A stretch of DNA of 64,000 bases from CAXXOK01 sp963675655 (GCA_963675655.1 OY776489.1:1-64000); one strand, 5' to 3'. Numbered from the stretch's first letter, positions 14,593 through 23,892 are shown. Notes: generated by a model from the sequence alone, not told the origin. Program-made: numbers and translations.

Positions 14593-15729
14593 ATGAAACG
14601 AAAGCTATCTCTGCTCACGGCGATCGTTCTGGTTCTGACGACGCTCATCGTACCGGCCATGGCCGAGTCTACTGAGCCCGTTAAAATTGGCGCTATTGCC
14701 CCGACCACCGGCAGCCTGGCTACCTATGGTGAGTCCGTTGTCAACGGTATCAAATTGGCCGTTGATGAAATCAATGCAGCGGGCGGCGTTCTTGGCGGCC
14801 GTATGCTGGATGTAACCTACATGGATGATAAAGCAGATTCCACGGAAAGTGCCAACGCTTTTAACAAGCTGATTTCCGATGGCAACAAGGCGATTATCGG
14901 TTCCGTCACCTCTGGCGTTACCGCTGGTTTGGCCGCTTTGGCCGATGCCGAAGGCATGCTGCTGATCACCGCCACCGCGACCGCCGATACCATCACCGAT
15001 GGTTATGACAGCGTTTTCCGCGCTTGCTTCCGCGACTCCTTCCAGGGCGAAGTTGCCGCTAAAGTTGCTGTTAAGCTGGGCGTAAGCAAAGTGGCAATCC
15101 TCTACGCTTCCGGCGATACCTATTCCGCCGGCCTTTATGAAGCCTTCAAGGCTGCCGCTGCCGATCTGGGTCTGGAAATCGTAGATGTGGAAAGTTCTTC
15201 CACCACCGCCGATACCGACTACACCACGCAGCTGACCAACATCGTTGCCTCCGGCGCCGAGTTGATCTTCGCCCCCTACTACTACGATTCCATTGGCCCC
15301 TACATCGTACCGCAGGCTCGTGAAGCGGGCTTCACCGGTTACTTTGTCGGCGCTGACGGCTGGGACGGCACGCAGAACACCATGGTTGAGGATAAGAGCC
15401 TGTACAACAACTGCTTCTACACCAACCACTATGCTCCCGACGATCCCTCTGAAATCGTGCAGAACTTCGTGGCCGACTACACCGCCACCTTCGGCGCTGA
15501 GAGCCTGACCGCTCTGGCCGCTCTGGCGTATGACGCCACTTACATGCTCAAGGATGCCATCGAAGCCGCGGGTACGGACGATACCGCCGCGATCATCGAG
15601 GCGATGACCGGCATGTCCTTCTCGGGCGTTACCGGCACCTTCACACTGGACGAATCCGGCACGCCCGAAAAGGCTGCGCCTGTTATCCAGTATGTTGACG
15701 GCGTTGCCACGTTCTACGCCTACATCTAA
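14593..15729 (+). CDS. livJ: Branched-chain amino acid binding protein LivJ/K
   Basis: 378-residue periplasmic-binding-fold (Leu/Ile/Val type) protein that captures branched-chain amino acids for the LivHMGF transporter. Signal peptide of about 24 residues, ending VPAMA-ES; the mature N-terminus VKIGAIAPTTGSLATYGE is the family hallmark. GSVTSGVTAGLA and YYYDSIGPYIV are ligand-pocket segments. There is no lipobox cysteine, although substrate-binding proteins of Gram-positive cells are usually lipoproteins. GGAGG lies upstream of the start. It is first in the operon and is followed by a hairpin that probably keeps its expression above that of the other genes. Confidence 0.95.
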   Translation: MKRKLSLLTAIVLVLTTLIVPAMAESTEPVKIGAIAPTTGSLATYGESVVNGIKLAVDEINAAGGVLGGRMLDVTYMDDKADSTESANAFNKLISDGNKAIIGSVTSGVTAGLAALADAEGMLLITATATADTITDGYDSVFRACFRDSFQGEVAAKVAVKLGVSKVAILYASGDTYSAGLYEAFKAAAADLGLEIVDVESSSTTADTDYTTQLTNIVASGAELIFAPYYYDSIGPYIVPQAREAGFTGYFVGADGWDGTQNTMVEDKSLYNNCFYTNHYAPDDPSEIVQNFVADYTATFGAESLTALAALAYDATYMLKDAIEAAGTDDTAAIIEAMTGMSFSGVTGTFTLDESGTPEKAAPVIQYVDGVATFYAYI

Positions 15730-15785
15730 TCCCACGAAATGTATTTGCGGGTAGAAGTGAGCCTCGTTTCTACTCGCCGTAATCA

Positions 15786-15820
15786 GGGGCGGACGCATAT
15801 GTCCGCCCCGCCTTATCTTT
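15786..15820 (+). terminator. Attenuator-like hairpin between livJ and livH
   Basis: 9-bp perfect stem (GGGGCGGAC / GTCCGCCCC) with a 6-base loop, followed by GCCTTATCTTTT. Partial termination here would give more binding protein than permease, a common arrangement in ABC operons; the partial nature is inference. Confidence 0.65.
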
Positions 15821-15960
15821 TCTTTCACCTGCTTGCAGACTGAACAACTTTGATTTTTGTCATCTCCTATGCCCTGCGGCGTAGTAATCATAAATTGCTT
15901 ACAGCCGGTACGCGGCAGGCGTATCGGTTTGATATTGGAAACGGAAGGGAGATATCTGTT

Positions 15961-16872
15961 ATGGACGGACTCACATTGTTTTTCCAGCAGATAATCAACG
16001 GCTTACGTGTCGGCAGCGTATACGCGCTTGTCGCGCTGGGCTATACGATGGTCTACGGTATCATACGTCTTATAAACTTCGCCCACGGCGACTTCATTAT
16101 GGTTGGTGCGTACACGCTGTTCTTCACCGTCCCTCTGATGATTGCTTTGGGTATGCCGGCTTGGTTATCCATTATCTTCGCAATCGTCGTTTGCGCCATC
16201 ACCGGTATTCTGGTTGAGAAATTGGCGTACAGCCCTGTTCGCGCAAAGGGCAACAAAATGTCCTCATTGATCACCGCAATCGCGATGAGCCTGTTTTTGG
16301 AAAATGCCGCGCAAACGCTATTCGGCGCTTCTCCCAAACAGGTGGGTACTATTTTCAAGCTGGATAAAATATGGGGCATCAGTGGTAATACACTGCTCAC
16401 GATCTTCATTGGCATCGTCGTGATGATTGCCCTGTCTTTCTTTGTAAAGTACACAAAGGCCGGGCAAGCTATGCGCGCCGTATCGGAAGATAAAAACGCA
16501 TCTCTGCTGATGGGTATCAACGTAAACCGCACGATTGCCATTACCTTTGGTATCGGCGCCGGTCTTTCGGCCATCGCGTCGCTGATGTATATTGTACAAT
16601 ACAATCAGGTAACCAACGTGATGGGTTATATGCTGGGCCTCAAAGCCTTTGTAGCTGCCGTTCTCGGCGGCATAGGCAGCATCCCCGGCGCTATGATCGG
16701 CGGTTTGGTCGTTGGTATTGTAGAAAGCTTGTCCAAGGCGTACAGTTCGTCGCTTACCGGCGGCGTTATTACCTCCGCCTTCTCCGATGCCATCGTGTTC
16801 GGTATTCTGATTCTAGTGCTGCTGATTAAGCCCACCGGTATCATCGGTGAGAAGACCGGCGAGAAAGTGTAG
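15961..16872 (+). CDS. livH: Branched-chain amino acid ABC permease LivH
   Basis: 303 residues from the ATG at 15961 (GGAAGGGAG upstream; an upstream in-frame start at 15850 would lack a good site). Multi-pass membrane protein with the family hallmarks GLRVGSVYALVALGYTMVYG, INFAHGDF and the EAA-type cytoplasmic loop around AVLGGIGSIPGAMIGG. It forms the membrane channel with LivM. It is followed by livM after 10 bp. Confidence 0.95.
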   Translation: MDGLTLFFQQIINGLRVGSVYALVALGYTMVYGIIRLINFAHGDFIMVGAYTLFFTVPLMIALGMPAWLSIIFAIVVCAITGILVEKLAYSPVRAKGNKMSSLITAIAMSLFLENAAQTLFGASPKQVGTIFKLDKIWGISGNTLLTIFIGIVVMIALSFFVKYTKAGQAMRAVSEDKNASLLMGINVNRTIAITFGIGAGLSAIASLMYIVQYNQVTNVMGYMLGLKAFVAAVLGGIGSIPGAMIGGLVVGIVESLSKAYSSSLTGGVITSAFSDAIVFGILILVLLIKPTGIIGEKTGEKV

Positions 16873-16882
16873 GTGCTGAAAA

Positions 16883-17941
16883 ATGGAGAATAAAAATACG
16901 CGCCTTACGCGCCTCCTCGTTTCGCTGGTCGGCGTCGTCGTGCTGGGTTTGGTACTACTTGTTGTTGATTCTTTGGGCTTCATTGATAGCTACATCCGCG
17001 GTATTTTTATCCAGTGCTGCTTTGCCGTTATCATGGCTACGTCGCTAAACCTTGTGTTTGGTTATCTGGGGCAGATTGCACTTGGCCACGCCGGTTTTAT
17101 GGCGATTGGTGCGTACACCTCCGCCCTAGTTACCAAAGCGATGGGTCTTGCCATTAAAGCCGGTACCATGCCGGCGATGTCCAACGTAATGCAGTTTTTC
17201 ATTGGCCTACTCTGCGGCGCCCTTGTCGCTGCGCTTTTCGGCCTGTTGGTCGGCATTCCCGCGCTGCGGCTACGCGGTGACTATCTGGCCATTATCACCC
17301 TTGGTTTTGGCGAAATCATTCGTATCATTATCCAGAACCTCCCGTTTGCGGGTGGTAAGGGTTTGGCAAAGGGGCAAGCCGGACAGGCATTGATTGGCAT
17401 CATGCGTATGAACGATATTTATATAATATTTATCGTTACAGTTGTGTGTATCGCTATTATGATCGCTTTTGTCCGTTCCCGTTTCGGACGCGCCATCATT
17501 GCCATTCGTGAAGACGATATCGCTTCCAGCAGCATGGGGCTGAACATAACCTTCTACAAAGTGCTCACCTTCACATTCTCCGCTTTCTTTGCGGGTATTG
17601 CCGGTGCGATATTTGCACACCGCGGCTTGGGCACATTGCAGTACAGCGACTTTACGTTTATCAAATCTACCGACTATGTAATCATGGTGGTATTAGGCGG
17701 CATGGGGTCGATGACCGGGTCAATCATCACGGCGATCGTACTCTCCGTTCTGCCGGAAATGCTGCGTGCGTTCTCCGATTACCGCATGTTGCTGTATTCC
17801 ATCATTCTGATCGTGATGATGATTTTCCGTCCGACCGGATTGTTTGGCAATTACGAGTATTCCCTATACGATATGCTTAAGAAGTGGCTGAAAAAGAAGC
17901 CAATCAATGCGGACCAATCCGCTGCGAAAGGAGAGGGTTGA
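16883..17941 (+). CDS. livM: Branched-chain amino acid ABC permease LivM
   Basis: 352 residues, about 8-10 membrane helices. LNLVFGYLGQIALGHAGF and the ITLGFGEIIRIII segment, followed by VVLGGMGSMTGSII (ATPase-contact loop), identify LivM. The C-terminus is a basic cytoplasmic tail (LKKWLKKKP). It pairs with LivH in the membrane. The stop is 2 bp before livG. Confidence 0.95.
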   Translation: MENKNTRLTRLLVSLVGVVVLGLVLLVVDSLGFIDSYIRGIFIQCCFAVIMATSLNLVFGYLGQIALGHAGFMAIGAYTSALVTKAMGLAIKAGTMPAMSNVMQFFIGLLCGALVAALFGLLVGIPALRLRGDYLAIITLGFGEIIRIIIQNLPFAGGKGLAKGQAGQALIGIMRMNDIYIIFIVTVVCIAIMIAFVRSRFGRAIIAIREDDIASSSMGLNITFYKVLTFTFSAFFAGIAGAIFAHRGLGTLQYSDFTFIKSTDYVIMVVLGGMGSMTGSIITAIVLSVLPEMLRAFSDYRMLLYSIILIVMMIFRPTGLFGNYEYSLYDMLKKWLKKKPINADQSAAKGEG

Positions 17942-17943
17942 GC

Positions 17944-18708
17944 ATGGCTGAATCAGTATTGAAGGCATCTAATCTCGGTATCAGCTTTGGCGGTTTGCGC
18001 GCTGTGCATGATTTTGAGATTGATATTAAAGAAGGCGAACTCGTTGGCCTGATCGGCCCCAACGGCGCTGGAAAAACCACGGTGTTTAACCTCTTTACCG
18101 GTGTGTATAAACCTACCGAAGGCGCTTTTTACCTTAATGGCAAACCCATGAACGGTAAAAAAACGCACGAAATTGTTGCGGCCGGTATTGCGCGTACCTT
18201 CCAAAACATTCGCCTCTTTAAACAGATGACGGTAATGGAAAACGTGTTGATTGCCTTTACCAAGGATATTAAGTATGGTCTTGGCGGCAGCATCTTCCGC
18301 AGCGGCGGGTTTTGGAAAGAAGAGCAGGATATCCGCGAAAAAGCACTGGATTTTCTGTCCGTGTTTAACTTACAGGATAAAGCAAACTGGCAAGCCAGCA
18401 ACCTGCCTTATGGACAGCAGCGCAAGCTGGAAATCGCTCGCGCGCTGGCAACCAACGCAAAAATGCTTCTGCTGGACGAGCCTGCCGCCGGTATGAACCC
18501 GACGGAAACCGCCGAACTGTTGGCATGTATCAACCTGATCCGCCGCAAGTTTAACATTTCCATTTTGCTGATTGAGCATGACATGAGCTTGGTTATGAAT
18601 GTGTGCGAGCGTATTGTCGTCATTGACTACGGCGAAATTATCGCGCAGGGACTTCCGGAAGAGATTTCTCATGATCCGAAAGTTATTGCGGCTTACTTGG
18701 GCGAATAG
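17944..18708 (+). CDS. livG: Branched-chain amino acid ABC ATPase LivG
   Basis: 254 residues from the ATG at 17944 (GGAGAGG upstream). Walker A GPNGAGKTT, the LivG-specific IARTFQNIRLF Q-loop region, a signature-like YGQQRKLEIARALA, Walker B MLLLDEPAAGMNP and switch His in LIEHDMS are all present. It powers uptake as a heterodimer with LivF. The signature motif reads LPYGQQ in place of LSGGQ, as is usual for this family. Confidence 0.96.
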   Translation: MAESVLKASNLGISFGGLRAVHDFEIDIKEGELVGLIGPNGAGKTTVFNLFTGVYKPTEGAFYLNGKPMNGKKTHEIVAAGIARTFQNIRLFKQMTVMENVLIAFTKDIKYGLGGSIFRSGGFWKEEQDIREKALDFLSVFNLQDKANWQASNLPYGQQRKLEIARALATNAKMLLLDEPAAGMNPTETAELLACINLIRRKFNISILLIEHDMSLVMNVCERIVVIDYGEIIAQGLPEEISHDPKVIAAYLGE

Positions 18709-18719
18709 GAGGGGTAGCG

Positions 18720-19424
18720 ATGCTGACAATTAAGGATTTAAACGTACATTACGGCGCTATCCATGCGATTAAAGGCATTTCGCTGGACGTAAACGATGGT
18801 GAAATCGTTTCGTTGATCGGTGCTAACGGCGCAGGAAAAACCACCATTTTACACACCATCTCCGGTTTGGTGAAAGCCACTTCCGGCGAAATTACCTACA
18901 ACGGCGTAAATCTGCGTACCACCGCGCCTAATAAAATCATTACATTAGGTATGGCGCACGTGCCGGAAGGCCGCCACGTTTTTAGTCGGATGACTGTGTT
19001 GGAAAATTTGCGGATGGGTGCGTATTCACTTACGGATACCGAGCAGATTAAGCAGAATATCGAAACTGTATTTAAAAGCTTCCCGCGTTTGAAAGAACGT
19101 TCCAAGCAGCTTGCAGGTACTCTTTCTGGCGGCGAACAGCAAATGCTGGCAACCGGCCGCGCGCTGATGTCAAACCCGAAGATACTGTTAATGGACGAGC
19201 CTTCCATGGGGCTCTCCCCCATATTGGTAAAAGAAATCTTCAACATTATCGCGACGCTGCATGAAAAGGGCATTACCATCTTGCTGGTGGAACAGAACGC
19301 GAAGGTTGCGCTTTCCATCTCCAGCCGCGCATATGTATTGGAGACTGGCAGTATTGCTATGTCCGGCACCGCCGTCGATCTGATGGAAGATGACCGGGTT
19401 CGCAAAGCATATCTTGGCGTGTAA
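18720..19424 (+). CDS. livF: Branched-chain amino acid ABC ATPase LivF
   Basis: 234 residues; AGGAGGGG before the ATG, 11 bp after livG. Walker A GANGAGKTT, the LivF hallmark HVPEGRHVFSRMTV, signature LSGGEQQMLATGRALM, Walker B ILLMDEPSMGLSP and the LLVEQNAK switch are intact. It is the last gene of the operon; a strong terminator follows at 19471. Confidence 0.96.
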   Translation: MLTIKDLNVHYGAIHAIKGISLDVNDGEIVSLIGANGAGKTTILHTISGLVKATSGEITYNGVNLRTTAPNKIITLGMAHVPEGRHVFSRMTVLENLRMGAYSLTDTEQIKQNIETVFKSFPRLKERSKQLAGTLSGGEQQMLATGRALMSNPKILLMDEPSMGLSPILVKEIFNIIATLHEKGITILLVEQNAKVALSISSRAYVLETGSIAMSGTAVDLMEDDRVRKAYLGV

Positions 19425-19470
19425 GCGGTATTTCCCAATCATCGCGTAGAATACTTTCATTTCTCTGTAT

Positions 19471-19513
19471 AAAGCGAAAAGTCTGTTGGTTTTCCAACAG
19501 ACTTTTCGCTTTT
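19471..19513 (+). terminator. Terminator of the liv operon
   Basis: 19-bp perfect stem (AAAGCGAAAAGTCTGTTGG and its complement) with a 4-base TTTT loop, ending in TTTCTCTT. Confidence 0.92.
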
Positions 19514-19608
19514 CTCTTGGTACGCTGTAATCGTATCCGGAGACAGCACATCTTATTGGATCAATTCGATGCCAGCATTGATGATCGCTAAAGGAGGGGC
19601 TTACCGTT

Positions 19609-19926
19609 ATGGCTATTGAAACCGCCTATCCGTTTCATATGGAGCAAAAGGTAGAGAAGCTGATTATGAACCAGGATCTGCATTATATCCATATGGCATT
19701 CCAGCCCGGCGAAGGGTTGCCGGAACATATTGCAAACAGCAACGTATATATGACGGTAGTACACGGAGTGCTCTCCCTGCAATTAAACGATCAAGCCATC
19801 ACACCTTATTTTGGCGGAACCTTGCTGTCGATTCCCAAAGGCACCAAAATGAATGTACGTAATCAAAGCGGCAAGCTGCTGGAGCTTATCGTAATCAAAG
19901 TGCCTTCTCCAGACGCACGCCACTGA
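19609..19926 (+). CDS. Small cupin-domain protein
   Basis: 105 residues; AAAGGAGGGG upstream. A single cupin barrel: FQPGEGLPEHIANSNVYMTVVHGVLSL matches cupin motif 1, with His40 (PEH) and the Glu/His positions partly replaced, and GGTLLSIPKGTKMNVRNQS matches motif 2. A metal site would therefore be incomplete. It precedes hcp by 86 bp in the same direction and may be co-transcribed, suggesting a sensor or accessory role in nitrosative stress, but this is inference. Confidence 0.8.
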   Translation: MAIETAYPFHMEQKVEKLIMNQDLHYIHMAFQPGEGLPEHIANSNVYMTVVHGVLSLQLNDQAITPYFGGTLLSIPKGTKMNVRNQSGKLLELIVIKVPSPDARH

Positions 19927-20012
19927 CGGCACAATATTCCTATACAGGAGTTGAACTCTCCGCCATCGAATTTCCATATTATGGTTTTTACAAATAAGGA
20001 GGTCGTACCATT

Positions 20013-21641
20013 ATGAGCATGTTTTGCTATCAATGTCAGGAAACTGCCGGCGGTAAAGGATGTACCCATGGCGGGGTATGCGGCAAAAACGCCGAAACCG
20101 CGAACTTGCAGGATCTACTGATTTTTACCATTAAAGGAATTTCTGTGTTGGTTGCACAAAACGGCACGGAGGTTACATCCATTCCCGAAACGAACCACGC
20201 TGTCCTATCCGGTCTTTTCACTACTATTACTAACGCCAATTTCGATTCCGATTCCATTTCCGAACAGATTATGCATACCCTGTCCCTGCGTGATCAACTG
20301 CCAAAGCCGACAGGCAAAGCACTGCCTGAGGCAGCAGTATATCACGTCGAAACGCGAGAGGATATGCTGGCAAAAGCAGCTACCATCGGCGTACTGGCAA
20401 CCGAAAATGAGGACGTTCGTTCTCTGCGTGAAATGATCACCTATGGCGTAAAAGGGATGGCTGCCTATACGCACCACGCCCTCATGATCGGTAAAGAAGA
20501 CCCCTCCATTTACGCATTCATCTACAAGGCGTTAGCCGCCACACTGGACAATCAAAAAACAGTCGACGAGCTGGTGGCACTGACGCTGGAAACGGGGAAA
20601 TACGGCGTGCAAGCCATGGCGCTGCTGGATGAAGCTAACACCACTCGTTATGGTAAGCCGGAGATTACACAGGTAGACATCGGCGTGCGTAACAATCCCG
20701 CTATCTTGATCTCGGGTCACGATTTAACGGATTTGGAACAACTGCTAATCCAAACCGAGGGTACGGGCGTTGACGTATATACCCATAGCGAAATGCTGCC
20801 CGCGCACTATTATCCCGCGTTTAAAAAGTACTCCCACTTTGCAGGCAACTATGGCAACGCATGGTGGAAACAAATCACTGAATTTTCCTCTTTCCACGGG
20901 CCTATTCTCTTCACTACCAATTGCATCGTTCCGCCAAAGAGCGCCGAGGTGCAAAGCCGCATTTTCACCACTGGAGCAACGGGATACCCCGGCTGTAAGC
21001 ATATTAAAGCCGATGCAAACGGGCACAAGGATTTCTCCGAGATCATTGCGCTAGCAAAGACGCTTCCCCCACCGGAGGGTATCGAAACCGGCAGCATCGT
21101 TGGCGGCTTTGCACACGACCAGGTACTGGCCCTAGCAGATCAAATCGTAGATGCCGTTAAATCCGGCGCGATTCGCAAATTCTTTGTCATGGCCGGATGT
21201 GATGGGCGCATGAAGAGCCGTGAGTACTACACGCGCTTTGCCGAACTGCTGCCTAAAGATACAGTAATCCTTACCGCGGGCTGCGCTAAATACCGCTATA
21301 ACAAGCTCAACCTTGGCGATATCAATGGAATACCGCGTGTGTTAGATGCCGGGCAGTGCAACGATTCCTACTCGTTGGCGGTCATCGCCCTGAAGCTGAA
21401 GGAAGTCTTTGGGCTAGAAGATATCAACGATTTGCCGATCGTGTATAACATCGCCTGGTACGAACAAAAAGCAGTGATCGTGCTGCTTGCGCTGCTGTAC
21501 CTGGGCGTGCGGAATATCCATTTGGGTCCAACGCTGCCTGGCTTCCTATCGCCAAATGTTGCGAAAGTGCTGGTTGAAAAATTCGGTATTGCCGGCATTA
21601 CGACCGCCGAAGACGATATACAATTATTCCTGAACGCCTGA
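20013..21641 (+). CDS. hcp: Hybrid-cluster protein (hydroxylamine reductase / NO reductase)
   Basis: 542 residues; AAGGAGG upstream of the ATG. N-terminal Cys5, Cys8, Cys17, Cys23 (CxxC-x8-C-x5-C) bind a [4Fe-4S] cluster, the form of strict anaerobes. The hybrid 4Fe-2S-2O cluster ligands are visible: His236 (SGHDL), Cys304 (TTNCIVPP), Cys328 (YPGCKH), Cys424 (AGCAKYR), Cys449 (GQCNDS), with the Glu-Lys pair in WYEQKAV. Known roles are reduction of hydroxylamine and nitric oxide under nitrosative stress. The ferredoxin gene 16 bp downstream is the probable electron donor. Confidence 0.96.
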   Translation: MSMFCYQCQETAGGKGCTHGGVCGKNAETANLQDLLIFTIKGISVLVAQNGTEVTSIPETNHAVLSGLFTTITNANFDSDSISEQIMHTLSLRDQLPKPTGKALPEAAVYHVETREDMLAKAATIGVLATENEDVRSLREMITYGVKGMAAYTHHALMIGKEDPSIYAFIYKALAATLDNQKTVDELVALTLETGKYGVQAMALLDEANTTRYGKPEITQVDIGVRNNPAILISGHDLTDLEQLLIQTEGTGVDVYTHSEMLPAHYYPAFKKYSHFAGNYGNAWWKQITEFSSFHGPILFTTNCIVPPKSAEVQSRIFTTGATGYPGCKHIKADANGHKDFSEIIALAKTLPPPEGIETGSIVGGFAHDQVLALADQIVDAVKSGAIRKFFVMAGCDGRMKSREYYTRFAELLPKDTVILTAGCAKYRYNKLNLGDINGIPRVLDAGQCNDSYSLAVIALKLKEVFGLEDINDLPIVYNIAWYEQKAVIVLLALLYLGVRNIHLGPTLPGFLSPNVAKVLVEKFGIAGITTAEDDIQLFLNA

Positions 21642-21657
21642 AAAGGAGGGCTGAACG

Positions 21658-21846
21658 ATGAAAGCAAGCATTGACCGCGATTTGTGCATCGGCTGTGAAG
21701 TCTGTGCCGATACTTGCCCCCATGTGTTCCGCATGAATGACGACGGGCTGGCCGAAGTCTACGTAAACCCTGTCCCCGCAGAGGACGAAGATGCGGCAAA
21801 AGCTGCAGAAAGCAACTGCCCCGTAAACATTATCACCGTTGAATGA
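21658..21846 (+). CDS. [4Fe-4S] ferredoxin
   Basis: 62 residues with GGAGGG upstream. C10-x2-C13-x2-C16 and the remote C54-Pro ligate a single [4Fe-4S] cluster; Cys20 is extra. The acidic remainder (PAEDEDAAKAAE) is typical. Lying 16 bp after hcp and before a terminator, it is probably the dedicated reductant of Hcp. Confidence 0.93.
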   Translation: MKASIDRDLCIGCEVCADTCPHVFRMNDDGLAEVYVNPVPAEDEDAAKAAESNCPVNIITVE

Positions 21847-21856
21847 TCGTCCCAGC

Positions 21857-21890
21857 GCCGCTCGGAAAAACTTCCGGGCGGCTTGTTTTT
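21857..21890 (+). terminator. Terminator of the hcp-ferredoxin operon
   Basis: 11-bp stem with one wobble (GCCGCTCGGAA / TTCCGGGCGGC), 4-base loop, then TTGTTTTT. Confidence 0.88.
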
Positions 21891-21934
21891 ATGATATGAT
21901 AGCGATAAATAAGCAGCTAAGGAGCGTGGGTGGC

Positions 21935-22447
21935 ATGAACATGATTGCACGCGTTACAGATGCAATGATTGCGTATTACGCCGGGGATGTAAGGCGTATC
22001 AACCATTTCATAAAAGTGCATGGATACGCTGCCGCCATAGGGCGTTTGGAGAACTTGCCGGACGATACGCAACTGATTCTGGAAATCGCTGCGCTTACAC
22101 ACGATATTGGTATAAAAAACAGCGAAAGCAAGTACGGCAGTTCCTCCGGCGAGCACCAGCAAATCGAAGGGCCACCGGAAGCGGAGAAGCTACTGCACGC
22201 TCTTTCGGTTGATAAGCACATCATCGAACGTGTTTGTTGGCTGATCGCTCATCACCACACCTATGAAAACATTTGTGGGCTGGACTATCAAATCCTTGTT
22301 GAGGCAGATTTTTTGGTCAACAGCGATGAGGATAGCATGGAAAACCCAGCGATTCAAAAGATGAAAAATCGAATTTTCAAGACCGCAACAGGCATCGCAT
22401 TTTTAGAGCGCTTATATCCAAACGCCTCAGCTTCTACCCTTCCGTAA
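21935..22447 (+). CDS. HD-domain phosphohydrolase
   Basis: 170 residues from the ATG at 21935 (AAGGAG upstream; an earlier in-frame start at 21839 would overlap the terminator). HD-superfamily pattern: His in INHFIKVH (24 or 29), His56-Asp57 (LTHDIGI), His106-108 (IAHHHTY) and Asp125 (VEADFLV), forming a metal-dependent phosphohydrolase site. Proteins of this size act on nucleotides or as uncharacterised hydrolases; the substrate is not visible. Monocistronic. Confidence 0.85.
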   Translation: MNMIARVTDAMIAYYAGDVRRINHFIKVHGYAAAIGRLENLPDDTQLILEIAALTHDIGIKNSESKYGSSSGEHQQIEGPPEAEKLLHALSVDKHIIERVCWLIAHHHTYENICGLDYQILVEADFLVNSDEDSMENPAIQKMKNRIFKTATGIAFLERLYPNASASTLP

Positions 22448-22709
22448 TGTAATCCTTCTATCTATTACATTATTTCTGCATCCAGTTAAATATCACGTAA
22501 CCCTGATACATCTTTTTATGCTGCATTTAAACTATATGAAGCATGTTTATGTTACATCATACATACTCACTAAGTAACAATTTACATTTTTATCTACATT
22601 TTTAACTTTTGTATTTGTGTATTTATCAATTATATGTTATTCTAATTAATGATTATGAGCTCTATACAATATCAGACTAAACCAACTTATCAATTAAGGA
22701 GGGACCTTC

Positions 22710-23273
22710 ATGAAGAAACGAACCTTCGCGATTCTTTGTGCACTCGTATTGCTGCTGGGCCTTGTGCCAGTGGCGGGAGCGTTGGCTTCTACAACAATGT
22801 ATGTGTACACAAGCAATGGAAAAAGCTTGAACCTGCGGGATTACCCTTCCAAGGACGGCAATATTATTGCCAATATTCCCTACGGCGCTTCTGTCAAAGT
22901 AGATACCAGCTACGTTGGCAGTTCCTGGCTCCACGTAACCTACAACAAACATACGGGTTATTGCATGAGCCGGTATCTGACCGACAAGAAACCCAGCCCG
23001 AAACCCACCGCAGCCCCGACACCTTCCAGTACGTTATATGATAATTTCGCACCTTGCTACTACACCGCTACCGTGCGTCCTTCCTCGCCCGGTGGATACG
23101 TACATCTTCGCTGGGCACCGAGCAAAAAGCAGCCGATTCAGCGGGATTATTACAACAATGACGAGTTGACCGTCATTTCACAAAATGACTCATGGTGTCA
23201 GGTATACGATGAAACCAATGATGTATCCGGCTTCATGATGTCCTTTTTCCTGGTATCCACGTATCAGCAATAA
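22710..23273 (+). CDS. Secreted SH3-domain protein
   Basis: 187 residues with GGAGGG before the ATG. A signal peptide of ~26 residues (LLLGLVPVAGALA-ST) precedes a bacterial SH3 domain (~30-90: SLNLRDYPSKDGNIIANIPYG..., SSWLHVTYNKHTGYCMSRYL), a Pro/Lys/Thr linker (KPSPKPTAAPTPSS), and a second SH3-like domain (~115-185: VHLRWAPSKKQPI..., DSWCQVYDETNDVSGFM). Such domains bind peptidoglycan or mediate adhesion outside the cell. It is transcribed with the next small secreted protein, 30 bp away. Confidence 0.85.
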   Translation: MKKRTFAILCALVLLLGLVPVAGALASTTMYVYTSNGKSLNLRDYPSKDGNIIANIPYGASVKVDTSYVGSSWLHVTYNKHTGYCMSRYLTDKKPSPKPTAAPTPSSTLYDNFAPCYYTATVRPSSPGGYVHLRWAPSKKQPIQRDYYNNDELTVISQNDSWCQVYDETNDVSGFMMSFFLVSTYQQ

Positions 23274-23303
23274 GTTGCCTAATCGAAATGGAGGAATGTG
23301 CGT

Positions 23304-23828
23304 ATGAAGAAAATTCTTGCTCTCCTGTTGGCGCTGGCATTGCTGGCTTTTGCGCCTTCTTCACTGGCGGATGCTATCAAGCTGACGGAAAACGCCAGCG
23401 GTTTTGACCTGTCGATTGATCTGCCTGCGGACGCAACCGTACGGGTAGAAACCAATGGCGATGTGCCCTATACCTTTATTCAATTTGCGGACGAAACACA
23501 ACCCTTGATTTACATCAGCGTTGCTCCTTCCGAAGAGTATGAAGGCGTTACCCTGGCTTCGCTCTCCAGCGACGAATTGGATGCTCTTTTCGCCTCTGTC
23601 AGCGCAGATTTGGATATGCCCTCTTACCAGATGAAGCAAACGGCGGGCGGCTATGACTACATGCTGGTTGAAGATGATTCTTCGACCGACTCGGCGACGA
23701 TGGTCATCATCTATGAAGGGTACTTCATTCAGATGACCGTATGGAACGCCAACTATGATGTGCTGACCGCTGATGATCTGGCAACCTGCGAAGCGCTGCT
23801 GGACACGTTGCAAATCATTGAGATGTAA
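23304..23828 (+). CDS. Small secreted protein of unknown function
   Basis: 174 residues from the ATG at 23304 (GGAGG upstream; a GTG two codons earlier is possible). Signal peptide ~23 residues (ILALLLALALLAFAPSSLA-DA). The mature part is acidic, beta-rich, with no cysteines, and resembles small lipocalin-like or PsbP-like secreted domains only in general character. Not recognised. It follows the SH3 protein by 30 bp and ends at a strong terminator. Confidence 0.8.
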   Translation: MKKILALLLALALLAFAPSSLADAIKLTENASGFDLSIDLPADATVRVETNGDVPYTFIQFADETQPLIYISVAPSEEYEGVTLASLSSDELDALFASVSADLDMPSYQMKQTAGGYDYMLVEDDSSTDSATMVIIYEGYFIQMTVWNANYDVLTADDLATCEALLDTLQIIEM

Positions 23829-23852
23829 GCAATTCTTTCACTAACACAATAG

Positions 23853-23892
23853 AAAAGAAGTCATTTGCCGGTAAAAGCAAATGACTTCTTTT
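23853..23892. terminator. Bidirectional terminator
   Basis: 16-bp perfect stem (AAAAGAAGTCATTTGC / GCAAATGACTTCTTTT) with an 8-base loop, between the secreted protein gene and the convergent peptidase; A-run and T-run flank it, so it can work both ways. Confidence 0.92.

Noticed and set aside
14605..15891. 428-codon ORF opposite livJ
   Set aside because: Gly/Val/His-rich mirror of a strongly codon-biased gene, no homology.
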